A stretch of DNA of 64,000 nucleotides from a virus: positions 1 through 64,000 of the IMG/VR virus record IMGVR_UViG_3300020173_000008. One strand, given 5' to 3'. Below the pieces are notes generated by a model. The model was not told where the DNA came from, searched no databases, and worked only from the letters and a program-made list of their open reading frames with translations. Within the stretch, counting starts at the first letter, position 1; each line of letters opens with the position of its first letter. Made by a program: the position numbers and the translations under genes. This document shows, piece by piece, positions 1 through 9,609 of this stretch.

Positions 1-2215
1 TATACAGTATTCCACCCTTGACATGTATAGGCGCACCCTGTTTAAACAGTCTATCTGTCCCTCTATACTTGGTTACACCGTTACAGGAACGTGGATATGC
101 AATGTCTTCTGGTGGTAATTTCATGAATTCTTCACGGAAATCCTGTATAAACGTGTTCAGTTCCTTCTCTGTTCCACCCATGATGATGTTCATTGCATCC
201 TTAATTCTTGCTCTACAGGGGGCTGGTGTGGATGATTTGACTGCTTCGATACCCATCATCTTGAGTTTGGGTTCCTTGTATCGTACTCCCTCAGAGTCAT
301 GTACATTGAGAATATACCTCTTCTTTGCAGTCCAGATGCCCTTATCTGCAATGACTTCTCGTTTCATGTACATCTTCTGGTCATATGCATTCATATGCGT
401 TGCAAGAGCCGAATAAGACTTATCAATAAACGGTTCCAGCTTCTCTTTTGCAAGTTTATCCAGAAAGGCCACGACTTTGCCAGTCTCTTGTCCCTCTCCA
501 AAGATTTTATGTACCAGTGCGTCAAAAGTAATGTATACCGAGTCCGTATCCGATGCAATAACATAGTCTATATTCTCCGTCTTTAACACCTTGTTCAGAT
601 GTATATTCAGTGCCTTTTCGATCCATCGAATAGACAATTGTCCCGCAGTGGTGATAGCAGTTGCAATCAGCAGGTCATAATACCGAAACCAGTTGTTACC
701 GATTGCACCATATGCGGAGTTCAGTGAAATCTTCTTTGCCATCTGAATGTTGTTATACTTGGATATATCCTTCAGAAGTGCAGGGTTCTTGGTATCCTCG
801 TATTCCTGTTCTGCTTGCAACATGAGCTTCTTGTACTTCACACGGTCATTGTACATGCTCTCCATCAATTCTGGTAGAAAGCCCCGGATATCTTTTCGGA
901 AAAATGCACCATTCGGTGTCATGCAGTATTCAGTGTCATTCTTTGCCTTACCCTCTAGCAGTTTATCCACCATACCTTCTGCAAGGTCAGCACCACTATT
1001 GACAAGCGTCTCTGGTGAGATGTTATACTGCATGATCAGATGTGGATACAGGGAGTTAAGGTCAAATGACATTACCCAGTTGTGCATACCCACCTGTGGG
1101 TCTTTCACATATGCACCCTCGTATTTCTCGTTCTTGCCATGTTCTTTCTTGGGTGGAATGACCAGATTTCTCTCACGAAGGTGATTATAGATGAGAATAT
1201 CCCAGTACCGCACCGTACCAAGAACATCAGTCAGGTTGACCTTTGCCTCGTATGCCATCGTCAGACATAGTTCAATGAGGCGCATCTTATCCTCTAGTTT
1301 GTCAACCAGTTCCACGTCAGTGATGTTGTATTCGATGAATGACTGATAATCCTTAGTGTACCACTCACGGAAAGTGTCAAATGGATTGCCATCCTTACGT
1401 TCACCCAGTTCGACATATGCAATATGGTCCAGTGTGTACCGTTCTTGGTTCGTATATGTGAACTTCCGATACAGGTCGTAATAGTCCAGTGCAGATACAC
1501 CGTCGATGGTGTAAATCTGGTGTGTTCTACCCATCTGATACACTTGACGGTCAAATACGTTGCGCCATGGAGATAGACGTTTCACCTCGTCCTCGTCAAA
1601 CACTCGTTTGATACGATTGCAGAGATAGGGAATATCGAAGAATTCAGTGTTCCATCCTGTCACGATATCTGGTACATTCCTCTCCCAGAACGCAAGAAAC
1701 TCCTTGAGCAGATGAACTTCACTCTCGCACTTGATATATGTCACATCATCACGGTCATTACGGAAATCATGCAATCCCCACACCACAATGCGTTTGGTTT
1801 GATGATTCTTGACGGTAATGGACAACATGGGCTCGAGTGCGTCCTCTGGTTTCGGAAAACCGTTCTCGCACTCCACCTCAATGTCGATGGTGATGACAAG
1901 CATCTGGTCCAAGTCCCAATCGACACGGCCTGGATACTCGTCTGCAATCCAACAATAGGGATATTGTGTGTTACCAAACACGATATCCTGATTATCTCTA
2001 TCTGCAATCCAATCCTTGGCATCACGAATGGAGTCGAACTTATGCGGTAGTACAGCACGCCCATCTAGGGTACTGTATCCTGTTCTCTCCCTCGTGTTCA
2101 CAAGGTCGAATAGTGTGGGTTGATATTTAACTCTCTTGGTGAGACGTTTGCCGTTCTCGACATAACGTACCAGAAGAGAGTTGCCGTATTGAAGAACATT
2201 TGTATAAAAAGACAT
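1..2215 (-). CDS. 43: DNA polymerase gp43 (family B), 3' end cut by window edge
   Basis: Replicative family B DNA polymerase with proofreading exonuclease. The minus-strand frame opens at ATG 2215 and stays open to base 1, giving about 738 residues; the C-terminus lies outside the window. Visible motifs are exonuclease I (TIDIEVE, about residue 110), polymerase motif A (DLNSLYPHL, near base 1050), motif C (SDTDS, near base 550), and a GAPIHVKGGILY stretch at the left edge that matches the late part of T4-like polymerases. A TTGACA/TATAGT promoter ends six bases before the ATG, so the message may be leaderless. I see no Shine-Dalgarno sequence. Identification is secure; the missing C-terminus is only the window edge. 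Confidence 0.96.
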   Translation of the reverse strand, partial: MSFYTNVLQYGNSLLVRYVENGKRLTKRVKYQPTLFDLVNTRERTGYSTLDGRAVLPHKFDSIRDAKDWIADRDNQDIVFGNTQYPYCWIADEYPGRVDWDLDQMLVITIDIEVECENGFPKPEDALEPMLSITVKNHQTKRIVVWGLHDFRNDRDDVTYIKCESEVHLLKEFLAFWERNVPDIVTGWNTEFFDIPYLCNRIKRVFDEDEVKRLSPWRNVFDRQVYQMGRTHQIYTIDGVSALDYYDLYRKFTYTNQERYTLDHIAYVELGERKDGNPFDTFREWYTKDYQSFIEYNITDVELVDKLEDKMRLIELCLTMAYEAKVNLTDVLGTVRYWDILIYNHLRERNLVIPPKKEHGKNEKYEGAYVKDPQVGMHNWVMSFDLNSLYPHLIMQYNISPETLVNSGADLAEGMVDKLLEGKAKNDTEYCMTPNGAFFRKDIRGFLPELMESMYNDRVKYKKLMLQAEQEYEDTKNPALLKDISKYNNIQMAKKISLNSAYGAIGNNWFRYYDLLIATAITTAGQLSIRWIEKALNIHLNKVLKTENIDYVIASDTDSVYITFDALVHKIFGEGQETGKVVAFLDKLAKEKLEPFIDKSYSALATHMNAYDQKMYMKREVIADKGIWTAKKRYILNVHDSEGVRYKEPKLKMMGIEAVKSSTPAPCRARIKDAMNIIMGGTEKELNTFIQDFREEFMKLPPEDIAYPRSCNGVTKYRGTDRLFKQGAPIHVKGGILY

Positions 2216-2221
2216 ATGATG

Positions 2222-2250
2222 ACTATATATCATTTACCCCAATCTGTCAA
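2222..2250 (-). promoter_or_regulatory. Sigma70-type early promoter for DNA polymerase
   Basis: TTGACA (2250-2245), 17-base spacer, TATAGT (2227-2222) on the minus strand. The expected +1 falls on base 2215, the A of the polymerase ATG. Confidence 0.8.
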
Positions 2251-2256
2251 GGAACT

Positions 2257-2264
2257 TATAAATA
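2257..2264 (+). promoter_or_regulatory. T4-type late promoter TATAAATA
   Basis: Exact TATAAATA, 21 bases before the ATG at 2286, with AGGAG at about 2275 as ribosome binding site. Read by the gp55/gp33/gp45 late machinery in T4. It lies back to back with the polymerase early promoter. Confidence 0.8.
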
Positions 2265-2285
2265 GTATTCTATAGGAGTGAACAC

Positions 2286-3665
2286 ATGGCAAATTTCAGA
2301 GCTGACTTGCAAACATATGGTCCATTTGGACATGACAACAAAGTATTTGAAGTACCAATGATTGCAAACAAGAATGGTGAGGTTGTCACTACAGAAAATC
2401 CATTCCCTGTCACCATTACACAGGCAATTGGTTATTCAAACCGTTCTACAGTGAATGACGCATTTGGTCGTCTTAGAGTTTCCAATCCACATACACTATT
2501 TGACTCCTCACTACGATATGGTGATAATACAGATAAGTGGTCAGAGAGTGAAACAGATAACTCCGGCAACTCTGGATCAGCACATAATGCCAGTCAAGGT
2601 TTGATGGATATTACTCTTGGCACATCTAGTGGTGACGAGATTATTCGTGAGACAAAGAGAGTGTTTTCATATCAGCCTGGTAAGTCACTACTGGCATTGA
2701 ATACCTTTGTGATGAATGAAGGTAAGACTAATCTTCGGCAGAGAGTTGGATATTTTGGTGCTGAAAATGGCGTATTCCTTGAACTTGATGGAACTGATCT
2801 GTATATTGTAAAACGCAGTAAAGTGACAGGTTCAGTAGTTGATACCAAAATTGCACAGGCAAACTGGAATATTGACACAATGGATGGTGATGCAGACACC
2901 GCAAATCCATCTGGTTATACTCTCAGTATTGATAAGGCACAAATTTTCTGGTCTGATTTCGAATGGCTTGGTGTTGGTTCAGTTCGTGTTGGTTTTGTTG
3001 TCAATGGTCAATTTATTCCTGTTCATGCATTCCATCACGCAAATACAAGTGATGCAGCATATGATGGTCTATCCACTTATATCACTACCGCAACACTACC
3101 ATGTCGGTATGAGATTACTAATACAGGTGCTACAGGTTCAGCATCAACGCTCAAACAAATTTGTTCCAGTGTAATGAGCGAGGGTGGATATAATAACACA
3201 TCCATTTCTCGCTCTGTATCAACTGCCATTACTGGAAAGAACATTTCAGATACCGCTGACACACCACTAATTAGTATTCGACTTCGTAGTGGTAGAACAG
3301 ATGGTGTTGTGGTTCCGATGTTTGCTGATCTGTATGGTTTACAACAAGCAGCATTCCAATATAAGGTTTTTACTAACGTAACAAGTCTCACAGGTGCCAG
3401 TTTTGTGTCTGCTGGATCAGACAGTAATATTGAGTATGATTTATCAGCAACAGCATTAACTGGCGGCAATAAGATCATGGAAGGTGTGTTTGTTGGTGAT
3501 ACAAAGGGTGGCGCATCAAATATAGATTTTGCACACCTCAATCACCAATTACAGTTAACAAGATCATTGGGTAGTTCTACTGGTGATATTTTCACACTCG
3601 CAATTAGAGCAACAACGAATAATGATGATGCGGTTGGCGCATTGAACTGGCAAGAACACAGTTAA
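2286..3665 (+). CDS. Putative virion structural protein
   Basis: A 459-residue protein of unknown function. It begins MANFRADLQTYGPFGHDNKV and has an N-terminal segment with DAFGRLRVSNPHTLFD, a pattern I associate with structural proteins of marine T4-like and other phages. The rest is rich in Ser, Thr, Gly and Asn with beta-type alternation, as in adhesins or decoration proteins. It has no signal peptide or membrane segment. It sits alone behind a late promoter and a good Shine-Dalgarno, which fits a virion protein. Its exact place in the particle cannot be told from sequence. Confidence 0.6.
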   Translation: MANFRADLQTYGPFGHDNKVFEVPMIANKNGEVVTTENPFPVTITQAIGYSNRSTVNDAFGRLRVSNPHTLFDSSLRYGDNTDKWSESETDNSGNSGSAHNASQGLMDITLGTSSGDEIIRETKRVFSYQPGKSLLALNTFVMNEGKTNLRQRVGYFGAENGVFLELDGTDLYIVKRSKVTGSVVDTKIAQANWNIDTMDGDADTANPSGYTLSIDKAQIFWSDFEWLGVGSVRVGFVVNGQFIPVHAFHHANTSDAAYDGLSTYITTATLPCRYEITNTGATGSASTLKQICSSVMSEGGYNNTSISRSVSTAITGKNISDTADTPLISIRLRSGRTDGVVVPMFADLYGLQQAAFQYKVFTNVTSLTGASFVSAGSDSNIEYDLSATALTGGNKIMEGVFVGDTKGGASNIDFAHLNHQLQLTRSLGSSTGDIFTLAIRATTNNDDAVGALNWQEHS

Positions 3666-3695
3666 GTCTCTTGACACACATTCTATTCTGTGATA

Positions 3696-3703
3696 TATAA
3701 ATA
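3696..3703 (+). promoter_or_regulatory. T4-type late promoter, probably leaderless
   Basis: Exact TATAAATA followed by five bases and then ATG (3709). With the usual late-promoter geometry, transcription would start on or beside the A of the ATG. The same spacing recurs at 16318. Confidence 0.75.
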
Positions 3704-3708
3704 CTGTT

Positions 3709-4953
3709 ATGGACACATTTCTAGAACTCCTCTCTGAAGATAAAGGTGGCAAGAACTTACATCTTGAACACCTTGAAGACGAAATACTCAACTATGGCGT
3801 TGATGGTGGACGGGCTGCAATTAACTTTCTCCGTTCTCTCCGTGATATGTTGGCAGGAAGTTCCCGTTCTTCCGTAAACATGACAGTTAAATGGGATGGC
3901 GCACCCGCAATCTTTGCTGGTATTGACCCAGCAGATGGAAAGTTCTTTGTCGCAAAGAAATCCGTGTTTAACGTCAATCCTAAGCTGTATAAGAGCAACG
4001 AGGAGATTGATGCTGACTTGTCTGGTACATTGAACAGTAAGTTCAAAGTAGCCCTCTCAGAACTCTCTAAAATCGGTATAAAGGGTGTTCTACAGGGTGA
4101 TTTGATGTTTACCGACGACATCGAAACTGATACCATTGATGGGGTGTCCTACTACACATTCCAACCCAACACCATCGTATATGCGGTTCCTACTGACAGT
4201 GATTTGGGTAAGTCCATGAGCCGTGCAAAGATTGGTATTGTATTCCACACCACATATACTGGTGACGATCTACAGTCCATGAAGGCATCCTTTGGTGCAG
4301 ATATCAAGGGACTCAAGAAGACATCCTCAGTGTGGATGGATGATGCAACATACAAGGATACATCTGGAAGTAGCACATTCACAGACAAAGAGACACAACT
4401 GATAACCAAATACCTCAGTGATACAGGTCGCACATTCCAACGTATCAATGCAAATGGACTAAAGGCGTTCCTACGTCTACAGGACAGTATGACAGGTAAT
4501 CTTGCTGGTGCATCACTCAAGACATACAACAACAGCATGGTCCGTAAAGGTCAGAAGATTACTAATCCATCCGCACATGCAAAGGGATATGAGGATTGGG
4601 TCAGAATGCACTTCGACAAACAGATTGAGAAGGCAAAGAGTGATGCTGGAAAGAAGAAGTATCAGAACATGCAGAAAGAGTATGTTCGTGAAGTCAAGAA
4701 GCACACCAAGAATCTAGGTAACATTATTCAGTTTCAGAACCTACTTGTAGAAGCAAAACAGGTCATCGTGAATAAACTGAACTCAGTGCGTCAGATGACT
4801 GATACCTTCATTCGCACTTCCAATGGTTATAAGGTTACTAGTCCAGAAGGTTACGTTGCAATTGATCGTGTAAAAGGAAATGCGGTCAAACTTGTTGACC
4901 GCATGGAGTTCTCCTTTAACAATTTCACCGCCATCAAGGCATGGGATCGTTAA
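3709..4953 (+). CDS. Conserved phage protein with KxDG ligase-like motif
   Basis: A 414-residue protein. Residues about 60-66 read VKWDGAP, the KxDG signature of nucleotidyltransferases (DNA and RNA ligases, capping enzymes). Next come FVAKKSVF, then VLQGDLMF (a possible motif III) and later IGIVFHTTY. This order suggests a divergent covalent nucleotidyltransferase fold, although I cannot identify a clear motif V lysine pair. The C-terminal third is Lys-rich and helical. A late promoter sits directly before the start. The gene converges on uvsX, overlapping its stop by 4 bases with no terminator between. A structural or packaging-associated role is the alternative. Confidence 0.5.
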   Translation: MDTFLELLSEDKGGKNLHLEHLEDEILNYGVDGGRAAINFLRSLRDMLAGSSRSSVNMTVKWDGAPAIFAGIDPADGKFFVAKKSVFNVNPKLYKSNEEIDADLSGTLNSKFKVALSELSKIGIKGVLQGDLMFTDDIETDTIDGVSYYTFQPNTIVYAVPTDSDLGKSMSRAKIGIVFHTTYTGDDLQSMKASFGADIKGLKKTSSVWMDDATYKDTSGSSTFTDKETQLITKYLSDTGRTFQRINANGLKAFLRLQDSMTGNLAGASLKTYNNSMVRKGQKITNPSAHAKGYEDWVRMHFDKQIEKAKSDAGKKKYQNMQKEYVREVKKHTKNLGNIIQFQNLLVEAKQVIVNKLNSVRQMTDTFIRTSNGYKVTSPEGYVAIDRVKGNAVKLVDRMEFSFNNFTAIKAWDR

Positions 4954-5963
4954 CCGTACTTGAATTCCTTTCCTGCTGCTTCTTCTAGTCGAGCCATGAC
5001 ATCTTCAGTGAAGTATGTCTCAGGGTCATTCAGAATAGTCTTACCAAACTGCTTCGAACCATCAGGCAACTCAATACGAGTCGATACCTTCTTGAAGATT
5101 TCATACTTCTCTGCGAGTTCCAACAGACCATAGTACTTGTCCAACCCAGTGGAATAGGACAGTCTTACATCCACCATCTTATTCTCAATGGTCAAACGAG
5201 ATTTGTGGTTCTTGCAGTGAATAATATTTCCCACAACCTCAGTACCATCCTTGTCCTTCTTCTTAGACAGATAGACGATAGAGGATGCTGCATACTTCAG
5301 ACCAGAACCACCACCCATCTCTTTTGTTGGGAACATGGAACCAACAACGTCATAGGTATGGTTGGTGACTACCATAGGCACCTTTGCCTTACCTAGTTTC
5401 AGTGTCAGGACACGGAACGCAGCCTTGAGTACCTGTGCTCGTGTCATGTCACGAGTCTCTTTACCATCTGCCGTATCCTCTACCTCTTTAGTGGTAGATA
5501 GCATACCCAGTGAGTCGAGACACAACATCATCTGTGGACGGTCACCTTCTGGTTTCGACAGATGGTCATCCAGAACACGAATTGCCTGTGTCCGAAACTC
5601 CTGTACAGTGGTGACAGGCATGACAACCATACGCTTGGGGTCAATACCACGGTCAATCACCATCTGACGTGTGATTGCACTCTCACTCTCAAAGTATAGA
5701 ACACCAGCATCAGGGTTCGCATCAAGGAAGTTCTTGACCATACCCATGAGAAAGAATGTCTTACCTGTTGCACTCTCACCAGCAATCGCAGTGATCTTAT
5801 TAGATGGTAGTCCACCATATAGACTACCCGACAGAAGTGCATTGAAGATGTATGAACCAGTGTCAATAAAGTTCTCTACATCACCAGCCTCTACTCCATC
5901 ATCTACAATTGCAGCGTACTCGTTTCCTGCTGCCTTGATTGCGTCCTGTAAAAAATTACTCAT
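4950..5963 (-). CDS. uvsX: UvsX RecA-like recombinase
   Basis: 337-residue strand-exchange ATPase of T4-type recombination-dependent replication; it coats single-stranded DNA and drives pairing. Walker A is GESATGKT (residues 62-69), followed by the RecA-core strand LCLDSLGML and a downstream VVTNHTYD segment. Length is slightly below T4 UvsX. The start overlaps the end of the upstream gene (5956-6273) by 8 bases, so it is translationally coupled in the uvsX/small-ORF/gp41 block. No odd features. Confidence 0.95.
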   Translation of the reverse strand: MSNFLQDAIKAAGNEYAAIVDDGVEAGDVENFIDTGSYIFNALLSGSLYGGLPSNKITAIAGESATGKTFFLMGMVKNFLDANPDAGVLYFESESAITRQMVIDRGIDPKRMVVMPVTTVQEFRTQAIRVLDDHLSKPEGDRPQMMLCLDSLGMLSTTKEVEDTADGKETRDMTRAQVLKAAFRVLTLKLGKAKVPMVVTNHTYDVVGSMFPTKEMGGGSGLKYAASSIVYLSKKKDKDGTEVVGNIIHCKNHKSRLTIENKMVDVRLSYSTGLDKYYGLLELAEKYEIFKKVSTRIELPDGSKQFGKTILNDPETYFTEDVMARLEEAAGKEFKYG

Positions 5964-6273
5964 CCATGCCTCCTTTATAAATCAGCGTTTCTTCTTCCAT
6001 TCTCTGCTCAATGATATCAACTAGAATATCACCAATCAGTGTAAAGAAATCCTCATCGAACTCATCGCGAGGAATGTTGTTGTTGTCTTCTATGTTGTAG
6101 TCAAACGAGAGTTGTGCAAACCCCTCTGGTGTCGGTTCTGGAACACTAATGCGTCCATACGAATAGACTACACCAGAGAACCTATGGTCACCACGCAAGA
6201 GAACCGATGCTTGAGCATCGTCCTCTCTTGATACATACTCCCATGTGTCTGGATTAATTCTTGGTATGCTCAT
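5956..6273 (-). CDS. Conserved hypothetical between uvsX and gp41
   Basis: About 105 residues, acidic, with no recognised domain. I prefer ATG 6273 ([14 protein letters not shown]) over an in-frame ATG at 6282, because AGGA lies a proper distance upstream and the ATG overlaps the gp41 stop as ATGA. Small proteins in this slot are common in marine T4-like phages. Position between recombinase and helicase suggests a replication or recombination accessory; that is inference only. Confidence 0.7.
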   Translation of the reverse strand: MSIPRINPDTWEYVSREDDAQASVLLRGDHRFSGVVYSYGRISVPEPTPEGFAQLSFDYNIEDNNNIPRDEFDEDFFTLIGDILVDIIEQRMEEETLIYKGGMDE

Positions 6274-7652
6274 ACTTGCCATCCTTCTCCAAAATCTGTA
6301 TTATCAAATACAGGTTCATTAAATGTGTCTTCTTTCTGGTTACTGTCAACCAGACCATCCTGTTCACTTGCATCTAGGTCATGCAGACGCATCTTTGCAC
6401 GGTCGATACCGATAACAAATCTCTTGTTCATCGTTGGGTCATTGTATCGGTTCTTCAACTGCTTGACTGCGATTTGGTTTCGTTCCTCAAGTTCCTCACT
6501 AGAAATAAGCGCAAACATGAGGTCTGCCGTAGCAGGAAGACCAAAAGACTCTGACGTGTCTTCCAAACCAACATCTGTGTTGGAGTACCCGCTCCTTGTG
6601 GTCTGTGTTGCCGACATAATCGGGACATTTGTTTCAACTGCGAGTCCCCTAAGCTCCTCTGCAATCGATTTAATATACATGTACGAGTTGACATTTGCTG
6701 CCCCCTTGAATCTACTAGATGCACAGATGTTTAGATAGTCAATGAAGATGATATCTGGTTTGAATGACTTCTTGACTGCGAGCTCCTTGATAAGACCACG
6801 AAAGTGTCCAGAGTGTGCAGATGCAGTTGGATACTCCTTGATTACCAATTGACCAGTGGTGTTCTTGATAATCTTGTTGATCTTGTCATCATACATCTGT
6901 TTTGGTAGACTATGTAGGTCTTCCATAGAGATATTCATGAGGTTTGCATCAATACGTTCTGCGATACGTTCCTCTGCCATCTCCATAGAAATATACAGGA
7001 CGTTCCTACCTTGGTTCATACAGTTCGCTGCCATGTGACACATAAACAGAGACTTACCCACACCAGTTCCAGCAAGGGCAATGTTCAGTGTCTTGGGTGG
7101 TAGTCCACCCTTAGTAATACGATTGAAGAAGTCAAGGTCGAAAGGTATCTTCTCCTCTACCGTGTGGTAAAATTCGAACCGTGATTCTGCATCAAGTAGA
7201 TAATCATGACCAACAGAGTTATCAAAACCAACGGCCAAGGCATCAGTGAGAATGCTCGGAATAGCATCGACATTTCGATTCTTATCTTTTCCATCAATAA
7301 TTTGAATACCTTCAACGATTGCATTGTATACCGCCTTATCCTTACAGAATTTCTCTGTAGTCTCTACTAACCACTCTAAATTCGCATCATCGTCTTTCTC
7401 AAGACTCTTAACTACATCAATTACCGCCTTGACATCTTGTTCGTTCAAGTCACGGCGAGTGTCGATCTCAATTTCAATAGAAGTCTTGTTTGGTAGAGTG
7501 TTGTATTTATCTACAAACTTCTGTATCTCTTCGAATACAATACGTTCACTACGGTCAGAAAAGTAATCCACCTTCATATGTGGAAGTACCTTTCTGGCGT
7601 AGTTCTCGTTTGAGATTAACTCAGATAGAGCTGTCCTCTCAATTGTCTTCAT
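6270..7652 (-). CDS. 41: Replicative DNA helicase gp41 (DnaB-like)
   Basis: 460-residue hexameric 5'-3' helicase that works with primase gp61 and loader gp59. An N-terminal helical domain is followed by the RecA-type motor: Walker A AGTGVGKS (194-201), Walker B IIFIDYLNIC, a SATQTTRSG switch segment and a C-terminal KNRYNDP arginine-finger-like region. Length matches T4 gp41 (475). The stop overlaps the next start (ATGA). Confidence 0.95.
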   Translation of the reverse strand: MKTIERTALSELISNENYARKVLPHMKVDYFSDRSERIVFEEIQKFVDKYNTLPNKTSIEIEIDTRRDLNEQDVKAVIDVVKSLEKDDDANLEWLVETTEKFCKDKAVYNAIVEGIQIIDGKDKNRNVDAIPSILTDALAVGFDNSVGHDYLLDAESRFEFYHTVEEKIPFDLDFFNRITKGGLPPKTLNIALAGTGVGKSLFMCHMAANCMNQGRNVLYISMEMAEERIAERIDANLMNISMEDLHSLPKQMYDDKINKIIKNTTGQLVIKEYPTASAHSGHFRGLIKELAVKKSFKPDIIFIDYLNICASSRFKGAANVNSYMYIKSIAEELRGLAVETNVPIMSATQTTRSGYSNTDVGLEDTSESFGLPATADLMFALISSEELEERNQIAVKQLKNRYNDPTMNKRFVIGIDRAKMRLHDLDASEQDGLVDSNQKEDTFNEPVFDNTDFGEGWQV

Positions 7653-8250
7653 CTAGTCGGCCTCGACACTCAGAGAGAAATTCTTGTTGTAGGTCATGGG
7701 ATGTTTCCCAGATATTTTCCCACACAATGTCCTGACTCTCTTCTGTTAAATCACCATCCTCGTCCTCTTCAATGTCATGATGCTTCTTGACCTCTTCAAG
7801 AATTTCATCATAGTCCCACTCAGATGATTCGTCTAGTTCATCTCCAATGTAGAAGTTAGCACCAATAAAGTTTGGCATCTCATCCTCATAAGTCACCTCA
7901 GTAACAACATCAGGACAGATTGCAGCAATTGCAGTCAACAGATTCTCAACACCAGTTATAGGAGCACCCCATGCAGAAACAGTTCGAATCGTACAACCGC
8001 TCTCACCAATTCCGCGGAAACAGCTGTCCTCAAAGTCTTCGATATAACACCACTTGGGTCCGATGTTTTCGAGGGTCCACTCGTATTTCTCTGACTGCTC
8101 ATAGGTTACGTTTGTTCCATCAACAAACATATCACCGAACCACTTGTAGTCCTCAGTTTCACGCACTCTAGAATACAGTTCCTTAATAAGATTAACTGCA
8201 TTCGAATTTAGATTTTCCATGTCAATGCATGTGTTTACATTGTTAGCCAT
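7639..8250 (-). CDS. Acidic hypothetical protein
   Basis: 203 residues from ATG 8250 (MANNVNTCIDMENL), which has AGAGGAAG upstream; an ATG 14 codons earlier lacks a site. The protein is strongly acidic, especially in its last third. I recognise no domain. It overlaps the helicase start by 14 bases and the deaminase end by 8, so it belongs to the same transcript. Anti-host inhibitor or DNA mimic are possibilities but nothing shows it. Confidence 0.7.
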   Translation of the reverse strand: MANNVNTCIDMENLNSNAVNLIKELYSRVRETEDYKWFGDMFVDGTNVTYEQSEKYEWTLENIGPKWCYIEDFEDSCFRGIGESGCTIRTVSAWGAPITGVENLLTAIAAICPDVVTEVTYEDEMPNFIGANFYIGDELDESSEWDYDEILEEVKKHHDIEEDEDGDLTEESQDIVWENIWETSHDLQQEFLSECRGRLDEDN

Positions 8251-8707
8251 TTTCTTCCTCTTCCAAAAAATATTGTGAGACAGGTATCTCACATCTCACT
8301 AAAAAGTCCACACCCACAGTTTCCCTATAAGACTGTGAATATACAACTTCACTTACTCCAGCAGAGTATAACATCTTCGCACAAGAAAGGCAAGGTGCAT
8401 GTGTAATAAATGCTACTGAACCTTCACCTGACTCGTTTGACCTCGCAAGTTTTGCGACAGCGTTTGCCTCTGCGTGAATTACCTCTGGTTTTGTAACTAA
8501 CTCCTTTGTTACCGCAATCTTAGATACTTTAGAATAGACCTCATCTTCACATTCATTGGTCCACCCACTCGGCATACCATTGTATCCGATACTTATGATA
8601 CGGTGGTCCTTAACCAGAACACACCCCACCTTAAGTTTCTCTGCTGTGCTGCACTCTGCATATGCATGTGCAGCCCGCATGTGTGCTCGAATGTGTTTAG
8701 GTTTCAT
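8243..8707 (-). CDS. cd: dCMP deaminase
   Basis: 154-residue zinc deaminase making dUMP from dCMP for thymidylate synthesis. The zinc site is complete: HAEANAV (His plus catalytic Glu) and PCLSCAKML (two Cys). It resembles T4 Cd in size. With ThyX (22152-22817), ribonucleotide reductase and MazG it forms the window's nucleotide supply set. Its start overlaps the stop of the MazG-like gene by 4 bases. Confidence 0.9.
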   Translation of the reverse strand: MKPKHIRAHMRAAHAYAECSTAEKLKVGCVLVKDHRIISIGYNGMPSGWTNECEDEVYSKVSKIAVTKELVTKPEVIHAEANAVAKLARSNESGEGSVAFITHAPCLSCAKMLYSAGVSEVVYSQSYRETVGVDFLVRCEIPVSQYFLEEEENG

Positions 8708-9084
8708 ACACCATTCAATCCCAGTGTGGTCTTTAGGTCAGGCGCACGGTATCCCGGCCCCTTCATAACCTTACCATCCTCACGATAGATAGGTTTACCC
8801 TCTGGTCCAAGTTTAGTCATGTTGCTATTATGCACCTCTTCGAAACATTTGTCAAGGTCCAATCCAAAAGAATGTCCAGCACCATAAACGACATACAGAA
8901 GGTCAGTGAGTGCATCAGCAACCTCTACAATGTTTCTCTCTTCGATTGCTTGACCCAGTTCCTTAAGTTCCTCGTCAATCAGGTCGTATCGCAATTGTGA
9001 TACACTTGTCCATGTGGGTTCAGTCTCTACAGTCTGACCAAACGCAGTCATGAACTCTGCTACCTTCTCAAAGTTCGTACTCAT
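8704..9084 (-). CDS. mazG: MazG-like nucleotide pyrophosphohydrolase
   Basis: 126 residues from ATG 9084 (MSTNFEKVAEF), with GAGGAG upstream; an ATG eight codons earlier overlaps the preceding gene more deeply. An all-alpha NTP pyrophosphatase core is shown by DEELKEL and VADALTDLLYVVYG, the EExxE...ExxD metal-binding pattern. The C-terminal extension PEGKPIYREDGKVMKGPGY is typical of phage MazG-like proteins. Substrate (dNTPs or ppGpp) cannot be read from sequence. Confidence 0.85.
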   Translation of the reverse strand: MSTNFEKVAEFMTAFGQTVETEPTWTSVSQLRYDLIDEELKELGQAIEERNIVEVADALTDLLYVVYGAGHSFGLDLDKCFEEVHNSNMTKLGPEGKPIYREDGKVMKGPGYRAPDLKTTLGLNGV

Positions 9085-9478
9085 AATTATCTGTCTCCTC
9101 ATTCTCATTCAAAATAAATGCACCATTGCGAAGATGAAACTTACGAGCCATCTCTGTCTTAGGTGATAATGTGACTAGACGTTTGAAGTTATTCTCAATC
9201 GCATAGTCTCTCAGTTCATAGATTATATCACGTCCTGCGCCTGGAGCATAACTCCATACAGTGTATGCGATACAGTTATCACCCTGTGGATGTGAGTACA
9301 GGGCAAGTTCTCTTACAGTTTTTGGAATATCTGTTGTAAATGCTGTGCATACAATGGCGGTAGGTTTATCCTCGCCAATGTAGAACATCTCGCCCACAGA
9401 CTTGCGAAATGCATATGATAAAGAAGGACGAACAGGATCGTCCTTCACAAAGGTTTCATCACTAAGTACCTTGATCAA
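9068..9478 (-). CDS. GNAT-like N-acetyltransferase
   Basis: 136 residues resembling small GNAT acetyltransferases: central strands (KPTAIVCTAFTT), a helix after GAGRDIIYELRDYA, and a C-terminal KFHLRNGAF that fits GNAT motif B (F-x-x-x-x-G-F). The acetyl-CoA loop (Q/RxxGxG/A) is only approximate (APGAGRD). The target is unknown. It overlaps the MazG-like start by 17 bases. Confidence 0.6.
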   Translation of the reverse strand: MIKVLSDETFVKDDPVRPSLSYAFRKSVGEMFYIGEDKPTAIVCTAFTTDIPKTVRELALYSHPQGDNCIAYTVWSYAPGAGRDIIYELRDYAIENNFKRLVTLSPKTEMARKFHLRNGAFILNENEETDNYEYEL

Positions 9479-9609
9479 TTCAGTCTCCCAGACTGCCTCA
9501 ATAGGTATGCCAGTACATTAGACCAGTATTGGATACCCCATTCTGATTTAGATGCTTCACATGCCCTTAAAGCTGTCTCGGCATTTCCCACTAGACGTTC
9601 CCAGTTCAT
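9475..9609 (-). CDS. Small hypothetical protein
   Basis: 44 residues from ATG 9609 (MNWERLVGNAETAL), with AAGAGA nearby. A longer reading from 9735 is an artefact of the overlapping secreted-protein gene. It shares 53 bases with that gene in another frame and a 4-base overlap with the GNAT-like gene. No domain recognised. Confidence 0.45.
   Translation of the reverse strand: MNWERLVGNAETALRACEASKSEWGIQYWSNVLAYLLRQSGRLN

Noticed and set aside
18-1184. Several plus-strand open frames of 95-145 codons at the left end
   Set aside because: They are antisense shadows of the polymerase gene, which carries all expected motifs.
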